64,000 nt of DNA from Glossina fuscipes. Lineage: Eukaryota > Arthropoda > Insecta > Diptera > Glossinidae. Location: assembly GCF_014805625.2 (NCBI RefSeq), contig NW_023998556.1:782327-846326 (forward strand). The letters run 5' to 3'. The position numbers and the translations under genes were made by a program. The notes beneath the pieces are model-generated. The model searched no databases. It was given only the letters and a program-made list of their open reading frames with translations, and had not been told where the DNA came from. Of this stretch, positions 14,001 to 24,889 are shown piece after piece; the first letter of the stretch is position 1, and every line of letters starts with the position of its first letter.

Positions 14001-15150
14001 AGCATTTATTTTTGCTGCCAGTTTTCTTTTTCCACACTTCAGAATACTCATACAAAAACAATACAAAATAGAAAAAATGGATACATGGTATTTATATTTT
14101 TACCCTTCTTCAAGGAGTTCAAATCATTTTTTAAAGGAAGAACTAAACAAATTTTAAATATTACTTTGAATCCTTTTTTGATTGTTTTGAGACGTTGCGC
14201 ATCCTCTTGTGCATTTTATCAGCCCCTTGATATTGAATTTAATTAATTACATCTTTGCTAAAATAATATATCATTTCATTATTTCTTGCAACATATTATT
14301 ATCGCTATGAAGGCGGCTCTCTGACTCCGGCGTTTAGTGATATAAAAGTGGAATCGGCTTTTTAATATTAAATTTCAATCACAGTTTGGTACGTCAGGAC
14401 AACAACTTCATAAACCAAATATTTTAGTTAACCTTACACGTGATGACATGTTAAAGGTGTTTGCAGAGCAAAAGGAAATTCTTTCATTTGTGAGTGCGCA
14501 CTCACACGGCTATACTATTTCTTTTACATAAGAAGAAAACAGGCAGAAATTTTTTCTTTTACAGTCTTTCTATCAACTCTATATAAGCCGACAGTGTTCC
14601 GCACGTTACATGTAAAAGGAATTCAATCAGTTTATAAGAAATACCAACTATCAAGAGACATTACTATGCCACCGTAACAACAAACTAAAATTTTTCAGAA
14701 GACTTAGAAAGGGAGATATAAAGAGAACCGGGAGCTTAAGTGGCGAGAAAATATCTAAATATTTGCATAAGTTATAAATGTAGAAGAGAGTACTGAATAC
14801 AATGCAATTTGCGTGTAACCTGGCCGTGCGGGTAGGTACTGGTTTACTAGATTAACAGTCTTATTTCATACTTTTGTGTATCAAAACCACGTTACGGTAG
14901 TACTTACAGGCATGCGGCATTTAATATTTACCGATATTTTTCAGCATTTAATATTTATTCAGTACACAATATTTTTTTTCATAAGATTCTGAGGTTCTTT
15001 GGTTCCCAGCAATTAGCATTTTCAAGTCGCTAATATACAACGGCAATATCCAGGTTCTATGACCACGCTTCTTGTTCGTGTAAGCTAACCTACGTAGAAT
15101 TAATTCAAAAAATTTTCATACCAACATTTACTCCATACGCCTGAGTAACA
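8026..15150. other. Long AT-rich non-coding stretch
   Basis: No coding region or repeat family was recognised in these 7 kb. Open frames are all under 90 codons and compositionally ordinary. The one structured feature is a 37-bp alternating purine-pyrimidine run at 9745-9781. Confidence 0.55.
9745..9781. repeat. Alternating purine-pyrimidine run (Z-DNA-prone)
   Basis: From 'gtatgtgtatac' through 'gtgcatgcatg' every step alternates purine and pyrimidine without interruption for 37 bp, mixing TG/CA, TA and CG steps. Such runs can adopt left-handed DNA under supercoiling; no function is inferred. Confidence 0.8.
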
Positions 15151-15316
15151 GAGTAGGCAAAGAGTCGCGACTAACAACGACTCAATGGTCACGGGTTCGA
15201 ATATCAAGTGTGGTAGAGTTTTCAATAAAGTCGATAAGCCTTGAATGCATGCTAGTACTTTAAGACTTTACTCTTAGAATTTATTCTCTGAATAAATCAA
15301 TAATAATAATAATATT
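15151..15316 (+). mobile_element. tRNA-derived SINE-like unit, copy 1
   Basis: The unit carries a pol III A-box-like 'taggcaaagag' (15154-15164) and a B-box-like 'gggttcgaat' (15193-15202) about 40 nt later. It is followed by 'atcaagtgtggtagag..ttttcaataaag' and 'atgctagtactttaagac', and ends in a (TAA)n tail at about 15298-15314. The same order of blocks recurs at 35316-35425 with roughly three quarters identity by eye. Internal promoter boxes, a non-coding body and a simple-repeat tail are the standard SINE layout; no cloverleaf with an acceptor stem is present, so it is not a tRNA gene. Confidence 0.65.
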
Positions 15317-18300
15317 TCCTGTGAGTGTTGCAATAGCCAACAGGCCAACGTGCTTAATTCGGGTCAGAAAGATATCCTCCGTGCTGAATAGTAATAATAT
15401 TCCTACGACACGCACCTTTAAAGTGCACAAAATCTTAAGCTTCATTATAGAAACATCAATTCGCACTGTGCAGTACTATGTTTATCTGCAATGTCATTTC
15501 GATTCCTTTCCTACTCGCTGCGGGTTTTTAATCGCTTTGCATCTAATTATATTCTCATAAGTTTAATGGAAAAGAGATTACATTTTTTTCTCCCGCTTTC
15601 GCAGTGTTGTGCACGACTTTTTATTCACTATACGGAAAAAATTTGTCAAAACAAACAAAATATTTATACTTCATTATTAGGCTATTTTGCAAAGAGTTAG
15701 TCTGTTATGAGAGCCGAAGAAGACGGAAGAAAACTGGAAGATTAGGTTTAATTAATAGACATATCCAATTTAATTGTGGGGGTCGTAGTCGTGTGTGAGA
15801 ATGCCTATTGCGTGCAAGTACCACTGATTTTTATAGGCAATACAGAAATGCGACGGAGTGTTTCAACCGCATTTCTACATACTTTTCTTAACTTGACATG
15901 CTTCCATATAATATTTCATATGTCGATGGTGAGTATTACAGCATATCCCCAAGTTTTTTTTACGATCTGAAACGCAGGTTCGTATTACGTAGCTTGGCTT
16001 TAATCTAAACAAAAGAGAACTAGTTTAATCTCTCGAGTACGGTCCCGAAAGTCCGCTAGTCGGGCGTTAAAAAAGAAGGGACACGTTCAATCAGCTTTCT
16101 CTTAGCACTAGAGTCAACCTTCAAAATACTGTTGCGCGAAGAAGTGGGACAACAGAAAATGAATAAAAAGGGAAATAAACTGGGATAGAAAAAGAAAGGA
16201 GAAAGAGCCTTATCACATTCTGCACCGCATGTTATTTACGTGGCAATTCTGTATTAAACATCTCTTTAAAATACTTTCCTTTTTTTAAATTATTTTTAAA
16301 AAAATGACTTAAAAAAAGAAAAAATCCTCTTACTAAAATTCGATGATTCGCTTGATTTAACATAATTGGTTCTCTGTTTTCTTTTTTGGCTTTCTTTTCC
16401 TGGAAGGAAAAATTTTAAGAATTTCAATCAACCTAAGAAAATGTGAAAAAAATTCCAAAAATTTCATTTTAACACATAAGCATTACTTTTGTGTGTGTAT
16501 AAATAAAAAGAACAACAAGAACAACAATGATTGTATAACAAAATTCAGTCTTCTAAAGATTTCGAGTGTTTCTATTTATTTAACTTGCCGTTGTTACTGC
16601 TATAGCTTAATTTAATCAGAAAACCGTAGATTGACGTTAAACGAAAAGAACAAAGAGAAGAACTATAGAATCAAATGTGAAAATCCATTGAGATATTTTC
16701 CATAATACTTTAAATAATTTAGACAACAAAGTTCTATTTTTATCTAAATATGTGTGGTTGTACATGGAAACATAAGCCAGTGCTTAATCATAAATAATAT
16801 ATAATCACAGCCTTTTATCAATTGTTATGGAAAAGTATTGCATAGCTTAGGGCTGATAGTATTAAATGACCTGATATATCTTCAAGCCAGACAGCACATG
16901 CGATGTTTTGATGTATGCTACGCTAAATTGAAATGTGTGAAAAAAAATAAAATTTAATTCAACTTAGGAAAAACCAAATAAAACGTAATATTGGTTCCTT
17001 TTCAATAAATGTTAATTCGTAGAATTCGCTCGAGAAAGACGACAAAGTCACAAACACAGTGTAGAGGATGAGAAAAAATTTGTTCCGCTTTAATTTTGGA
17101 GCACTGATAACCTCATGTTTTGATTTGTCGTTGTCATTCAGCAATACAGTTTACAATCAGTGTTTTCACGAATAAAACCCTCGTAGCCATTTCAAACGAA
17201 GTTACCCTCTCCTATCGCATTTTTCTGTTATTTTTTTATATGCGGGTTACGTCAAAACTATACTGATCGCGTTTGGCTCGGGTTTCAGCGTGTTCGTTGC
17301 TTATCTAAGTAACAGTATGCGGTCCAAAATACATCGAAAGCTTGCAAATATTTCAGTGAAAGTCGTATTCGAATCCCATGAACATAAATTATTTTCTTAT
17401 TAAAATGATAACACTAACACGGACTCGATAAAATTGTATGATGAATGATCATATTCTCTTGTCTTTGACACGAAAAACAAAACTTCAATTTTCACTTAAT
17501 ATCACAAAAATTGATTTGTTATTCGTTTTTCAAATATGATAATTTGCCTTTGTATGTATACTTATATAAAAACCTATATGCTTGCCCAAGTGTTGGGTTC
17601 TATATATTATGATTTTACTAACTTTGACTTAGTCACTGTGTAGCGCAAAGATGCGCTGCGCTATGTGTGACTGCGATGTTAGTTAACAAAATGTTTACAT
17701 ACTTCAAATTGCTTTGCGTGTCAACACTAAATTTCGGTAACGCATCATTGCTATACACATAAGCATTTACTAAATATACAATATGTACGCGAACACATTT
17801 ACACATGAAGGCAAACACTCGCATATACATAATTTTCTAATTGTTAAGCACGAAGTTTGTAAATAAACAGCAACTACATGTATGAAAAAAGCCTTTTAAC
17901 CAAGAAAAATTTTCCGTTAGTTATCGCACGCTTGGCATTCTCCAAAAATCTTTTGTAAAGTTTTGTCAATCGTTTATGTTATTTACCGCCTTTACACACA
18001 ACACAGGCAATCACAGCGATACAAATTTTTTAAAGTGTAAATTGATTTCGCGAAAGTCATTAATTTTTACTTCATTTAATAGATGTTTAACAGATTTTGG
18101 TTTTATGCGTTTTATTTACGCAATGCAAATCAAAGGCTTGGACTGCATCTGCGCTATTAGGGCCAAATTTTCGTTCTTTTTTTTGCTCTACTGATTTTAT
18201 TGAATTTTAAAAGATAAATTCCAAATTCAGTTAGATATTATTTGCAACATGTCAATGCTATGGGTCATTTTTTATTAACATTTTCTATACAGTTTGTGAA

Positions 18301-18883
18301 GAAAACCATTTTCAATTCTATGAAGTTATTATAGTAAAAATCAGTTCTGGAGAATTTAAAACGTGAACTATATATTCGGATGGAAGATATACCATCAACT
18401 TGAATATCCACGTAGTTAGCATTTCTTTTTTTTTCGTTCATTTATTTCATGTGGCAGAATGATAATAGATTCACTTATCAATAGAGCATTGGTCTCCTAA
18501 AAAGTGTGTACGTATACAATACTTATATGCATATAACATGTATAAATATAATAAACATCCAAATACTTATTCCACAATATATTATTTTAAAAGGCACTCA
18601 TCTGCTAGTTGCAAAAGGCGGATCTTATCCATAATCTGCTGTTTGTATTAAGGTGCAATAATTTTATGCATTAGCTACGTGATTGGTTTGCGCAGTCAGT
18701 AGCAACGCGCTGATTTGGTCATATTGCTTACGTTAATAAACGTGATCGATTGGTATTTAATTTGGAGGCGGAGAAGGTATACTGCAGAAGAATCGTGTTT
18801 ACTTTTCTCCGTTATGGCTTTATTCAGATATGAAGCCAATAAGATTTTCTCACACTGATCCATTGAAAGGTTTGCTCGATTTG
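15317..18883. other. AT-rich non-coding stretch
   Basis: No gene, transposon or array was recognised. Open frames are under 80 codons without motifs. Confidence 0.55.
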
Positions 18884-19080
18884 CTTTATTTATTTATTTA
18901 TTCACTTACACATGAAACTCAGGTAAAGTAAATTAACAGTCGAATGCTATTGACTCGTAGAAGTAAATCTTATACTAATTAATATTAAAAACTAACAAAA
19001 AGAATGTAAGAAGTAAAGAAAAAAAAAAAAAATAATAATAATGAACGTATAAATAAGCAATAAAAAAAAAAAAAGACAAA
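18884..19080 (-). mobile_element. 3' end of a Jockey/CR1-type LINE, inverted
   Basis: The reverse complement reads 'tttttaatattaattagtataagatttactt..gagtcaatagcattcgactg' and ends in an (AATA)n tail at 18884-18901. It aligns with the 3' UTR at 20530-20667 ('gttttaatattaactaatttaagctttactttaagagtcaattgaactcgactg' in pieces) and with 40650-40760. It carries no coding sequence, so it is a severely 5'-truncated insertion. It lies head to head with the next copy. Confidence 0.75.
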
Positions 19081-19165
19081 AGTGCAAATCCAAGTTGCAA
19101 ATGGACCCCTAAGCCAACAGTAAGACAACAGTAAATAACACCAGTTAATTTTCGAATCGTAGTGA

Positions 19166-19693
19166 GACGTTAAGATTGGAAGTTATCTTAAGTTATTCTG
19201 TTTGGCCTTCACTGAAACTTGGTTAAAACCTGATCTACATTCGTCTGAATTTTTCCACAATTCTTTCCAGATTTTCAGAAATGATCGATTGCATCGCATT
19301 GGTGGTGATGTATTAATTGCCACATCTTCGTCATTTCCGCCCAAATCAATTGAATTTCCTACTACTCCTGACGTTGAATTTATCGCCATTCGAGTGAAAC
19401 TGCCTAATAAACAATTATTTATAACCTGCTCCTATATTCCCCCAAATTGTGATATCTCCATATATAAGAAACAGGCCGCCGTCATTTGTGAAGTGGTCAA
19501 GCAGTCGAAACTCTCCGGTTTGGTAGGTGCGTTGGGAGACTTCAATTTGCCTCAAGTCACTTGGTGCAACAGTGATAATTCTGGCTGTTTGATTCCTACT
19601 TCAACATCTGATAGAGCTCTTATGTTCTTTAATGAATTACTCAATCATAATTTAGTTCAATACAACCGTACCCATAATTGTAATGGTGACTAA
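19166..19693 (+). pseudogene. LINE APE-like endonuclease fragment
   Basis: In this frame there is an AFTETWL motif (catalytic Glu at 19213-19215), a FRNDR block, the CSYIPP strand, and GDFNLPQVTW (Asp of GDFN at 19538-19540). These are the hallmarks of the AP-endonuclease-like domain that nicks target DNA for target-primed reverse transcription. There is no ATG start: the frame is open from about 19166 after a TGA, consistent with loss of the 5' end. It stops with TGA after CNGD at 19691-19693. Coding-like sequence ('LLDLCFAN', 'LPEDP') continues a little beyond in the same style, but the terminal SDH motif was not seen. Non-functional. Confidence 0.85.
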
Positions 19694-19858
19694 TAATGAC
19701 TGCTTGATCTCTGTTTTGCCAATTTCCCTGAGATTAGTGTAAATCGTTGTCCCCCTTTTAGTTTACCTGAGGATCCTCGTCGTTCGTCGAACTGTTTTAA
19801 TGCTCCAAATCCAACTTTTTGAAATCAATATTACGATTTTCATAAAATCAATATTGTT

Positions 19859-20302
19859 TTGCTAAAACAGCGTTTTTCACATATGAGGTTTGATTTCTCA
19901 ACAGGAACCGTCGATACGTTGATAGAATTAGGCGTTCTATTTGACCATAGATTACGTTTTAACTTGCACATTGAGCTCTCGTTAAGCAAAGCTAGGTCCA
20001 CACTTGGTATTATAAAGAGGTGGTCCAAAGAGCTTGATGATCCTTACATTACTAAAAGGCTGTACATGTGTTTGGTTAGACCTATACTCGAGTATGCCTC
20101 TGTTGTGTGGTCTCCTTCATATAGGTGCTACGTACATTCAATTGAATCTGTTCAAAAGCAATTCTTGCTGTTTGTCCTTAGGAAATTGGGTTGGGACCCG
20201 ATTGCCTCTCTTCCTCCCTATGAAAATAGGTTGCTTCTGTTGTCGTTACCGTCTCTCGAAAAACGTAGATTTGTTCTTAGCGTTTCTTTCGTAAAAAAGT
20301 AA
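19859..20302 (+). pseudogene. LINE reverse transcriptase C-terminal fragment
   Basis: The frame contains ELGVLFDHRLRFNLHI, LGIIKRWSKE, LVRPILEYASVVWSPSY and VQKQFL, the thumb/connection region that follows the YADD core in Jockey/CR1-type LINEs. The catalytic palm (including YADD) is absent because of the internal deletion just upstream. A closely similar stretch recurs, more decayed, at 21345-21505. Stop TAA at 20300-20302, followed by the family 3' UTR. Confidence 0.88.
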
Positions 20303-20639
20303 TAAATGGTGCTTAATGCGCGTAATTTACCTATGTCGTACTTAAACTAGCTTTTAACCTTAAAAGGTCGTTACGATTCGAAAGTGAATTGTTGTTAAGT
20401 ATTATCGGTTGCCAAGCTTATGCATGTTTGCGATGGCTTAGGCGTTCAATTGCAATTTGGTCCGGTTGTGGGTGTGGCTCTATGCTAGTTGTGTACATGC
20501 TTTTTTTTTGTCTTTTTTTCCTTCTTATTTGTTTTATTGTACTTATACTAAGTTTTAATATTAACTAATTTAAGCTTTACTTTAAGAGTCAATTGAACTC
20601 GACTGTCAAAATTTGTAGTTGAGTTTCTTGCATAATTGG

Positions 20640-20667
20640 AATAAATAAATAAATAAATAAATAAATA
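20640..20667 (+). repeat. (AATA)n LINE tail
   Basis: Seven tetranucleotide units ending the element's 3' UTR. The same tail type closes the inverted fragments at 18884 and 40659. Confidence 0.9.
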
Positions 20668-20739
20668 CGACATAGGCAAATCGCGCGTATTGAGCATAGT
20701 TGTTTTGATAGAATTTAAAAAGTCCGATATTGGAATAAG

Positions 20740-21510
20740 TGATAGGTATCACTTAAGTTTCTGAAAACTACTCTGAACAGATTGAACAGCTCATAATTGG
20801 ATTTGTATTGACTAAGCCAAATGAAGATAAAGCTCCTAGAGAAGCGATTAGGGACATTAAAGCTTATCTGACCAAGTAATGTGAGCGAGACGACAATACC
20901 ATTTATTAACTCAAATAAGAAGGGAACACCTAGAATAAATCTACGATTCTTAAGTGATGCTAAGGGTAACAGAATAAGGAGGCTTCCTTTCTACTTAGTG
21001 AAATGGATAAGCTCTTATCTGCGTAATACATCATTCAAGATTCTCTTCAACTTCATCATCGGATGAATGTCCCATACCTTAAGGCAGCCATTTAGGATCC
21101 CTTTTATTTAATTTGTCCATTATTGATCTCCACTCAGTGATTAAATCCAGCCATATCTTAATGTATGCTGACAATGTTAAACTGTTTTTCCCTTTTCATT
21201 GTAATCACAATCGTATCAGCTTTAAATTTTCTTAAATAATTTGGTTGCATAGTGCTCATTAAATTTTATGACATTAAAGTTGGAAAACATTGATTAGTTC
21301 ACCGACTTAAGAGTTCTATTTTATTTATGTAAAGCTACGTCCGCGCTGGGTTTCATTAAGAGATAGTCCAAAGAGCTTAAGCGTCCTTACATTATAAAAA
21401 GGCTGTACACGAGCTTAGTTAGATCAATACTTGAGTATGCCTCCGCTGTGTGGTCTTCTGCCTATAGATGTTATGTAGGTTCGATTGAATCCATTCAAAA
21501 GCCTGGAGTT
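20740..21510 (+). pseudogene. Second, more decayed LINE RT copy of the same family
   Basis: Remnants appear in RT order: KPNEDKAP (about 20815-20840, the usual 'KPNKAPGPDG' block), LPFYLVKWISSYLRN (20978-21030), a 'PQGSHLGPLLFNL'-like stretch broken by frameshifts (21075-21120), and ILMYADN in place of YADD (21150-21177). The thumb region (21345-21505) matches 19995-20165 closely at the DNA level. Many stops and small deletions. It follows directly after the (AATA)n tail of the previous copy. The endonuclease is absent. Confidence 0.8.
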
Positions 21511-22855
21511 TGAAGGTCAATAAGTTATGGTTAATTAGGTCAAACTGAAATCAGTATATACAACATTCATTTGAGAGCCACTAGCAAAAGTCTTAAAAAT
21601 ATATAAGTAAATTCTAAGAGATTCGTAATAGTTTATCTATGGTTCAGGTATTCATGCTGCAATGGAGATATAGAAGATTTGAGAGCAAAAGCCAAACAAC
21701 AACAGAGTAACAACATCTGAACGGTTTCATCTCCGTACTTTCGAAACGAAGTTTGCTTCATTGTTCATAATTCTGTTCAGGTGTAATTGAATCGATTGCA
21801 ATTATTTACGGGTAAGGATAAATGCAAAGGTTCGCGTATGCATGTACATGGCCTACATGCTGAGTGAAACCGTTTTGCATCTAACTATGCCATTTTGTTT
21901 CATATGAGTTTTAAGAGACATCGTTTTTTAATTTATTTGTTGCGAAATAACCAAAAAAAAAAAAAAAAAAAAATGAAGTATATGTTGTACACATGCATAT
22001 ATCTACAATTTTTAATTTGCTTATTATTCCTTGAAACATTATGCATTCGCAACTATATATAAACAGTGTATAAATGTTCACAATATTATAGTGTGAATGG
22101 AACTATATGTACATTAAGTATATGTACTATATGCGTATGTGTAGAACCGAATGTAGCGATTCAATATAACTAATTGTAAGTAAAACTTTTTTCCCTGATT
22201 TTCAAAGAACGGAGTATTTATGAATCAGTCAACTTTTATTGCAACCGATTTCTGAAGCGAAACCAAATCAAATGTTTTGAAAACAAGATACTATACAATA
22301 AACAAATATTAGCCTCAACACCAATACGTAAGTAAGCATCACATCTAGGCCCGCTTAAAGCCTTCAACTTACATGTAGCCAAATGTGAATATATAAAACC
22401 AATATCTTTGTTGTCTACTGCCCTAAAGTTTTCAAGTCTGTAAATTACTTATTAATTGATTTCGATACTCTAAAATATATTCATTATCTCAGAGTAATTT
22501 TTTCCTTCACATTTCGAGCTTTTTTTTGAGAGCGCTCCGAAAATGTTACCTGTGTTCTACCGTCCAATCTTAACTTTTCAGCAACGAATGGCTTGTAGCC
22601 GAACGGCTACGTCCGGTAAGAATCTATTATACATAAACTCCAGTTTTCGCCGGGAATCCTTACTGCAAAGGTTTCTGCATAAATCATTGGAGCTGCTTTC
22701 TTTGGCAAGCCGCCATCTAACACCGCTACCCACTTCTTTCAATCTTTTCTACCTGGAATCAGTCCTGATTACCTCACCTGAATCCGACACGAAGAGAGAA
22801 CATGCACACATTGCCTGGTCACGCAAAAAGTAAAAGATAATATCACATAATTATC
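21511..22855. other. Non-coding stretch with an unassigned ORF
   Basis: There is an A-run of about 20 at 21954-21973. A 96-codon open frame (22543-22833, +) has somewhat higher GC than its surroundings and ends just upstream of the gypsy RT fragment. I do not recognise its product and cannot show that it is coding or part of that element. Confidence 0.45.
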
Positions 22856-23149
22856 GCCAAGACAAATTTCATTCGGTTTGCTTAAACTTAAAAGAATGCC
22901 TTAAGAATTAAAAAAATTGCGCAATTTGTTTAGGGTCTACACATGCCCTACGAAAATGTTTTAATTGCTAGTGGATCCGAAATGGAACACTTAAAACATA
23001 TGGAAATAATATTTGAACGTCTTATTGAACTTTTATTAAATGTAAATTCTAGCAACCGGCAATTTCTGGTATCTACGTTCGATCTTCTCGTCCACAATAA
23101 TTCTGAAGTGGGCATTTACCCTTCTGAAGACAAGGTGTGGGGCAGTTAA
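22856..23149 (+). pseudogene. Ty3/gypsy-type reverse transcriptase fragment
   Basis: The frame 22943-23149 reads YENVLIASGSEMEHLKH, then IIFERL, VSTFDLLVHN and GIYPSEDKV. This is the register of the gypsy RT stretch that begins at the YIDD box ('Y-DD-LIAS-S-EEH--H') and runs to the 'FLGH--S--GI-P---KV' strand. YIDD has become Y-EN, so the catalytic Asp pair is lost. Upstream, in other frames, 'SFGLLKLKRMP' (about 22875-22905) and an 'LKNCA'-like remnant match the preceding 'TPFGL-EF-RMPFGL-NA' segment, with a small deletion before the catalytic box. No LTR, gag, RNase H or integrase was seen nearby. It is a short relic inserted in non-coding DNA. Confidence 0.78.
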
Positions 23150-24371
23150 GAGATTTCGTTGTCCAAAGTCAGACAGAAAAAGCTCAAAAATTTATTGAAA
23201 TTTTTTTTCAAAAATTTATGCGCTTAGGATAAAATGGATTAAAAAATATACATACAAGTAAATGCAAACGCTGAACAAAGTTTGTCGCAACTTCGTCGCA
23301 TATACCTAGCTTTCTGTCGGCAGTTCAACAATTGTGTTGTCCAGCAATTCACTCAAGTTTACATAATTAGTTTTTTTCGTTTCTCTCTTTTTGGAAAGTC
23401 ACAGAATTTTTTTCTGCTTGCGAAGAGTATTTATCGTCTGTTGGGTATATCACGAGAAAGTTTGGTCATACAGTAACAGTAGGAATGAGTCGAGCATTTT
23501 CCTTGTGATGTAGCGCGAGTGCGTCGGGCTAAAGTTGCGGTAAAAATGAGTCGACCATTTTCCCTATGATGCAGCGCGATTACCTCGAGCTACGAAAGGT
23601 CTTTAACTACCTTTTTTTATGATAAATATAAAAAAATAGACAAAACAATTAGAAAAGAGTTTTGTTATAATAGAGAACAAGATATATAAATTTTCAATCT
23701 TTATGGAAAATAAACTATAGATAAAAAAACAAGACTTTTATTTTGTTGCAACAAAAAAAAAATTTGTTTGACAATTTAATTTCGTTTAAATCTCTCGATT
23801 CGTACATGGGTATGGTATGAAGAAGTATAAAATTCGCGAGCATATATGGACAGAAGCAAAATCACATGTATTTATACGGACCCAATTCGAGTAAAAGCAA
23901 CTTAATACCAGTTATTAGTTCTTCCTGCACTCTGGCTAAGGGAGAATGGAAAATAAAAGAATAATAAAAGAAAAGGAAATACCAAATAGTAAATAGCCAC
24001 GTACACAAAAGCAGAGCACTTTTGCCTGTACGTTTAGAAAAACTGTAACATAAATTTTTGTTTAAGTTCTAACACCAACCATGACCATCAACGACAACTT
24101 AGATACACGACAAACGTAACCAAAAAATAAAAAAAAACGTGTCCATAAAATGCTAAGATAGTGCTTGTAATACCTTTATGTAAAAGTGTGTGTATGTGTT
24201 TCTGAGCGTAGATTAGTACTGTGAAACTTAGGAAGTGAGAAAACTGACGTTTCGGTCAATAATTCCCGGGAACGAAACACATAACGTATGTGGTGTCAAA
24301 AAATGCTATCTTGCAAGCGAAGACAAGTTACAATGGATTGAGTGACGCTGCTTTTCTCATTTCCAAAACAG
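23150..24371. other. Non-coding stretch
   Basis: No coding region recognised. It contains a 61-bp-period tandem duplication at 23484-23594. Confidence 0.55.
23484..23594. repeat. Two-copy tandem duplication, 61-bp period
   Basis: 'aatgagtcgagcattttcc' at 23484 and 'aatgagtcgaccattttcc' at 23545 begin two units. Both continue through 'tgatg-agcgcga-t-c-tcg-gcta', with about 85 percent identity by eye over 50 bp. Confidence 0.85.
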
Positions 24372-24889
24372 TGTGGAAATACGAATTTAGTTGGTTGATT
24401 AAAGATTGCGTTTTGATGGGTAATCCTTCTCCACAGAAAACCATAATTTGTTAGCGGTTTACAACTGAAGTTTTACGGACACCGGTCGAACTAAAAGTAG
24501 TGCACGCGCAAAATAGGTGGGCAGCCTTATTCTAAGATTTGTTTTCGATAATTGTAAAGTAAATTTCTAAAAGATGTGAGCATGGGAAGCATGTTTTCTA
24601 AAAATTACCTGGTTTACTCAGGGTGTCACTTGTTATTTGCTGCGAAAGTATAATTACGTGCATTGAAGTTCAAGTTGCTTCTCCACCTACCGTATCCTCC
24701 AGAGTTGGCTCTCTCGGATTATTATCTATTTGCAACTTTTTAAAGGATGCTCAGTCAAAAAAATGTGTATCAAATGATAAGGAAACTGAACCGTGTTTCG
24801 ACAAATCATGCTATAAGAAGAGCAAAGAAGGGTTGAGAAAGCGTTGGACTAATTGTATTACTCTTGGAGGGAACTATGTGGATAAATAA
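24372..24889 (+). pseudogene. Mariner transposase relic (irritans-like), core deleted
   Basis: The left part encodes VWKYEFSWLIKDCVLMGN (24372-24425), matching the N-terminal 'EFRVLIKHCFLMGK' helix of irritans-group mariner transposases. The right part (about 24730-24889) encodes a degenerate 'FLKDAQSKKCVSND' and then LRKRWTNCITLGGNYVDK with a stop. That is the usual mariner C-terminus ('RW-KCI-L-G-YV'). Only about 520 bp separate the two, against about 1 kb expected, so the DD34D catalytic core is missing. Frameshifts are present. No convincing terminal inverted repeats were found by eye. It has no activity of its own. Confidence 0.78.

Larger units (their letters stand above)
19166..20667 (+). 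mobile_element. Internally deleted Jockey/CR1-type LINE
   Basis: The element keeps part of an APE-type endonuclease (19166-19693), then jumps after about 165 bp to the C-terminal part of a reverse transcriptase (19859-20302). A 3' UTR and an (AATA)n tail follow (20640-20667). The whole RT palm/fingers core is missing, so the copy is dead. The 3' UTR matches the inverted fragment upstream and the one at 40.65 kb, so at least three insertions of this family lie in the window. The clade (Jockey versus CR1 group) is inferred from the style of the endonuclease and RT tail and was not tested by phylogeny. Confidence 0.85.
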
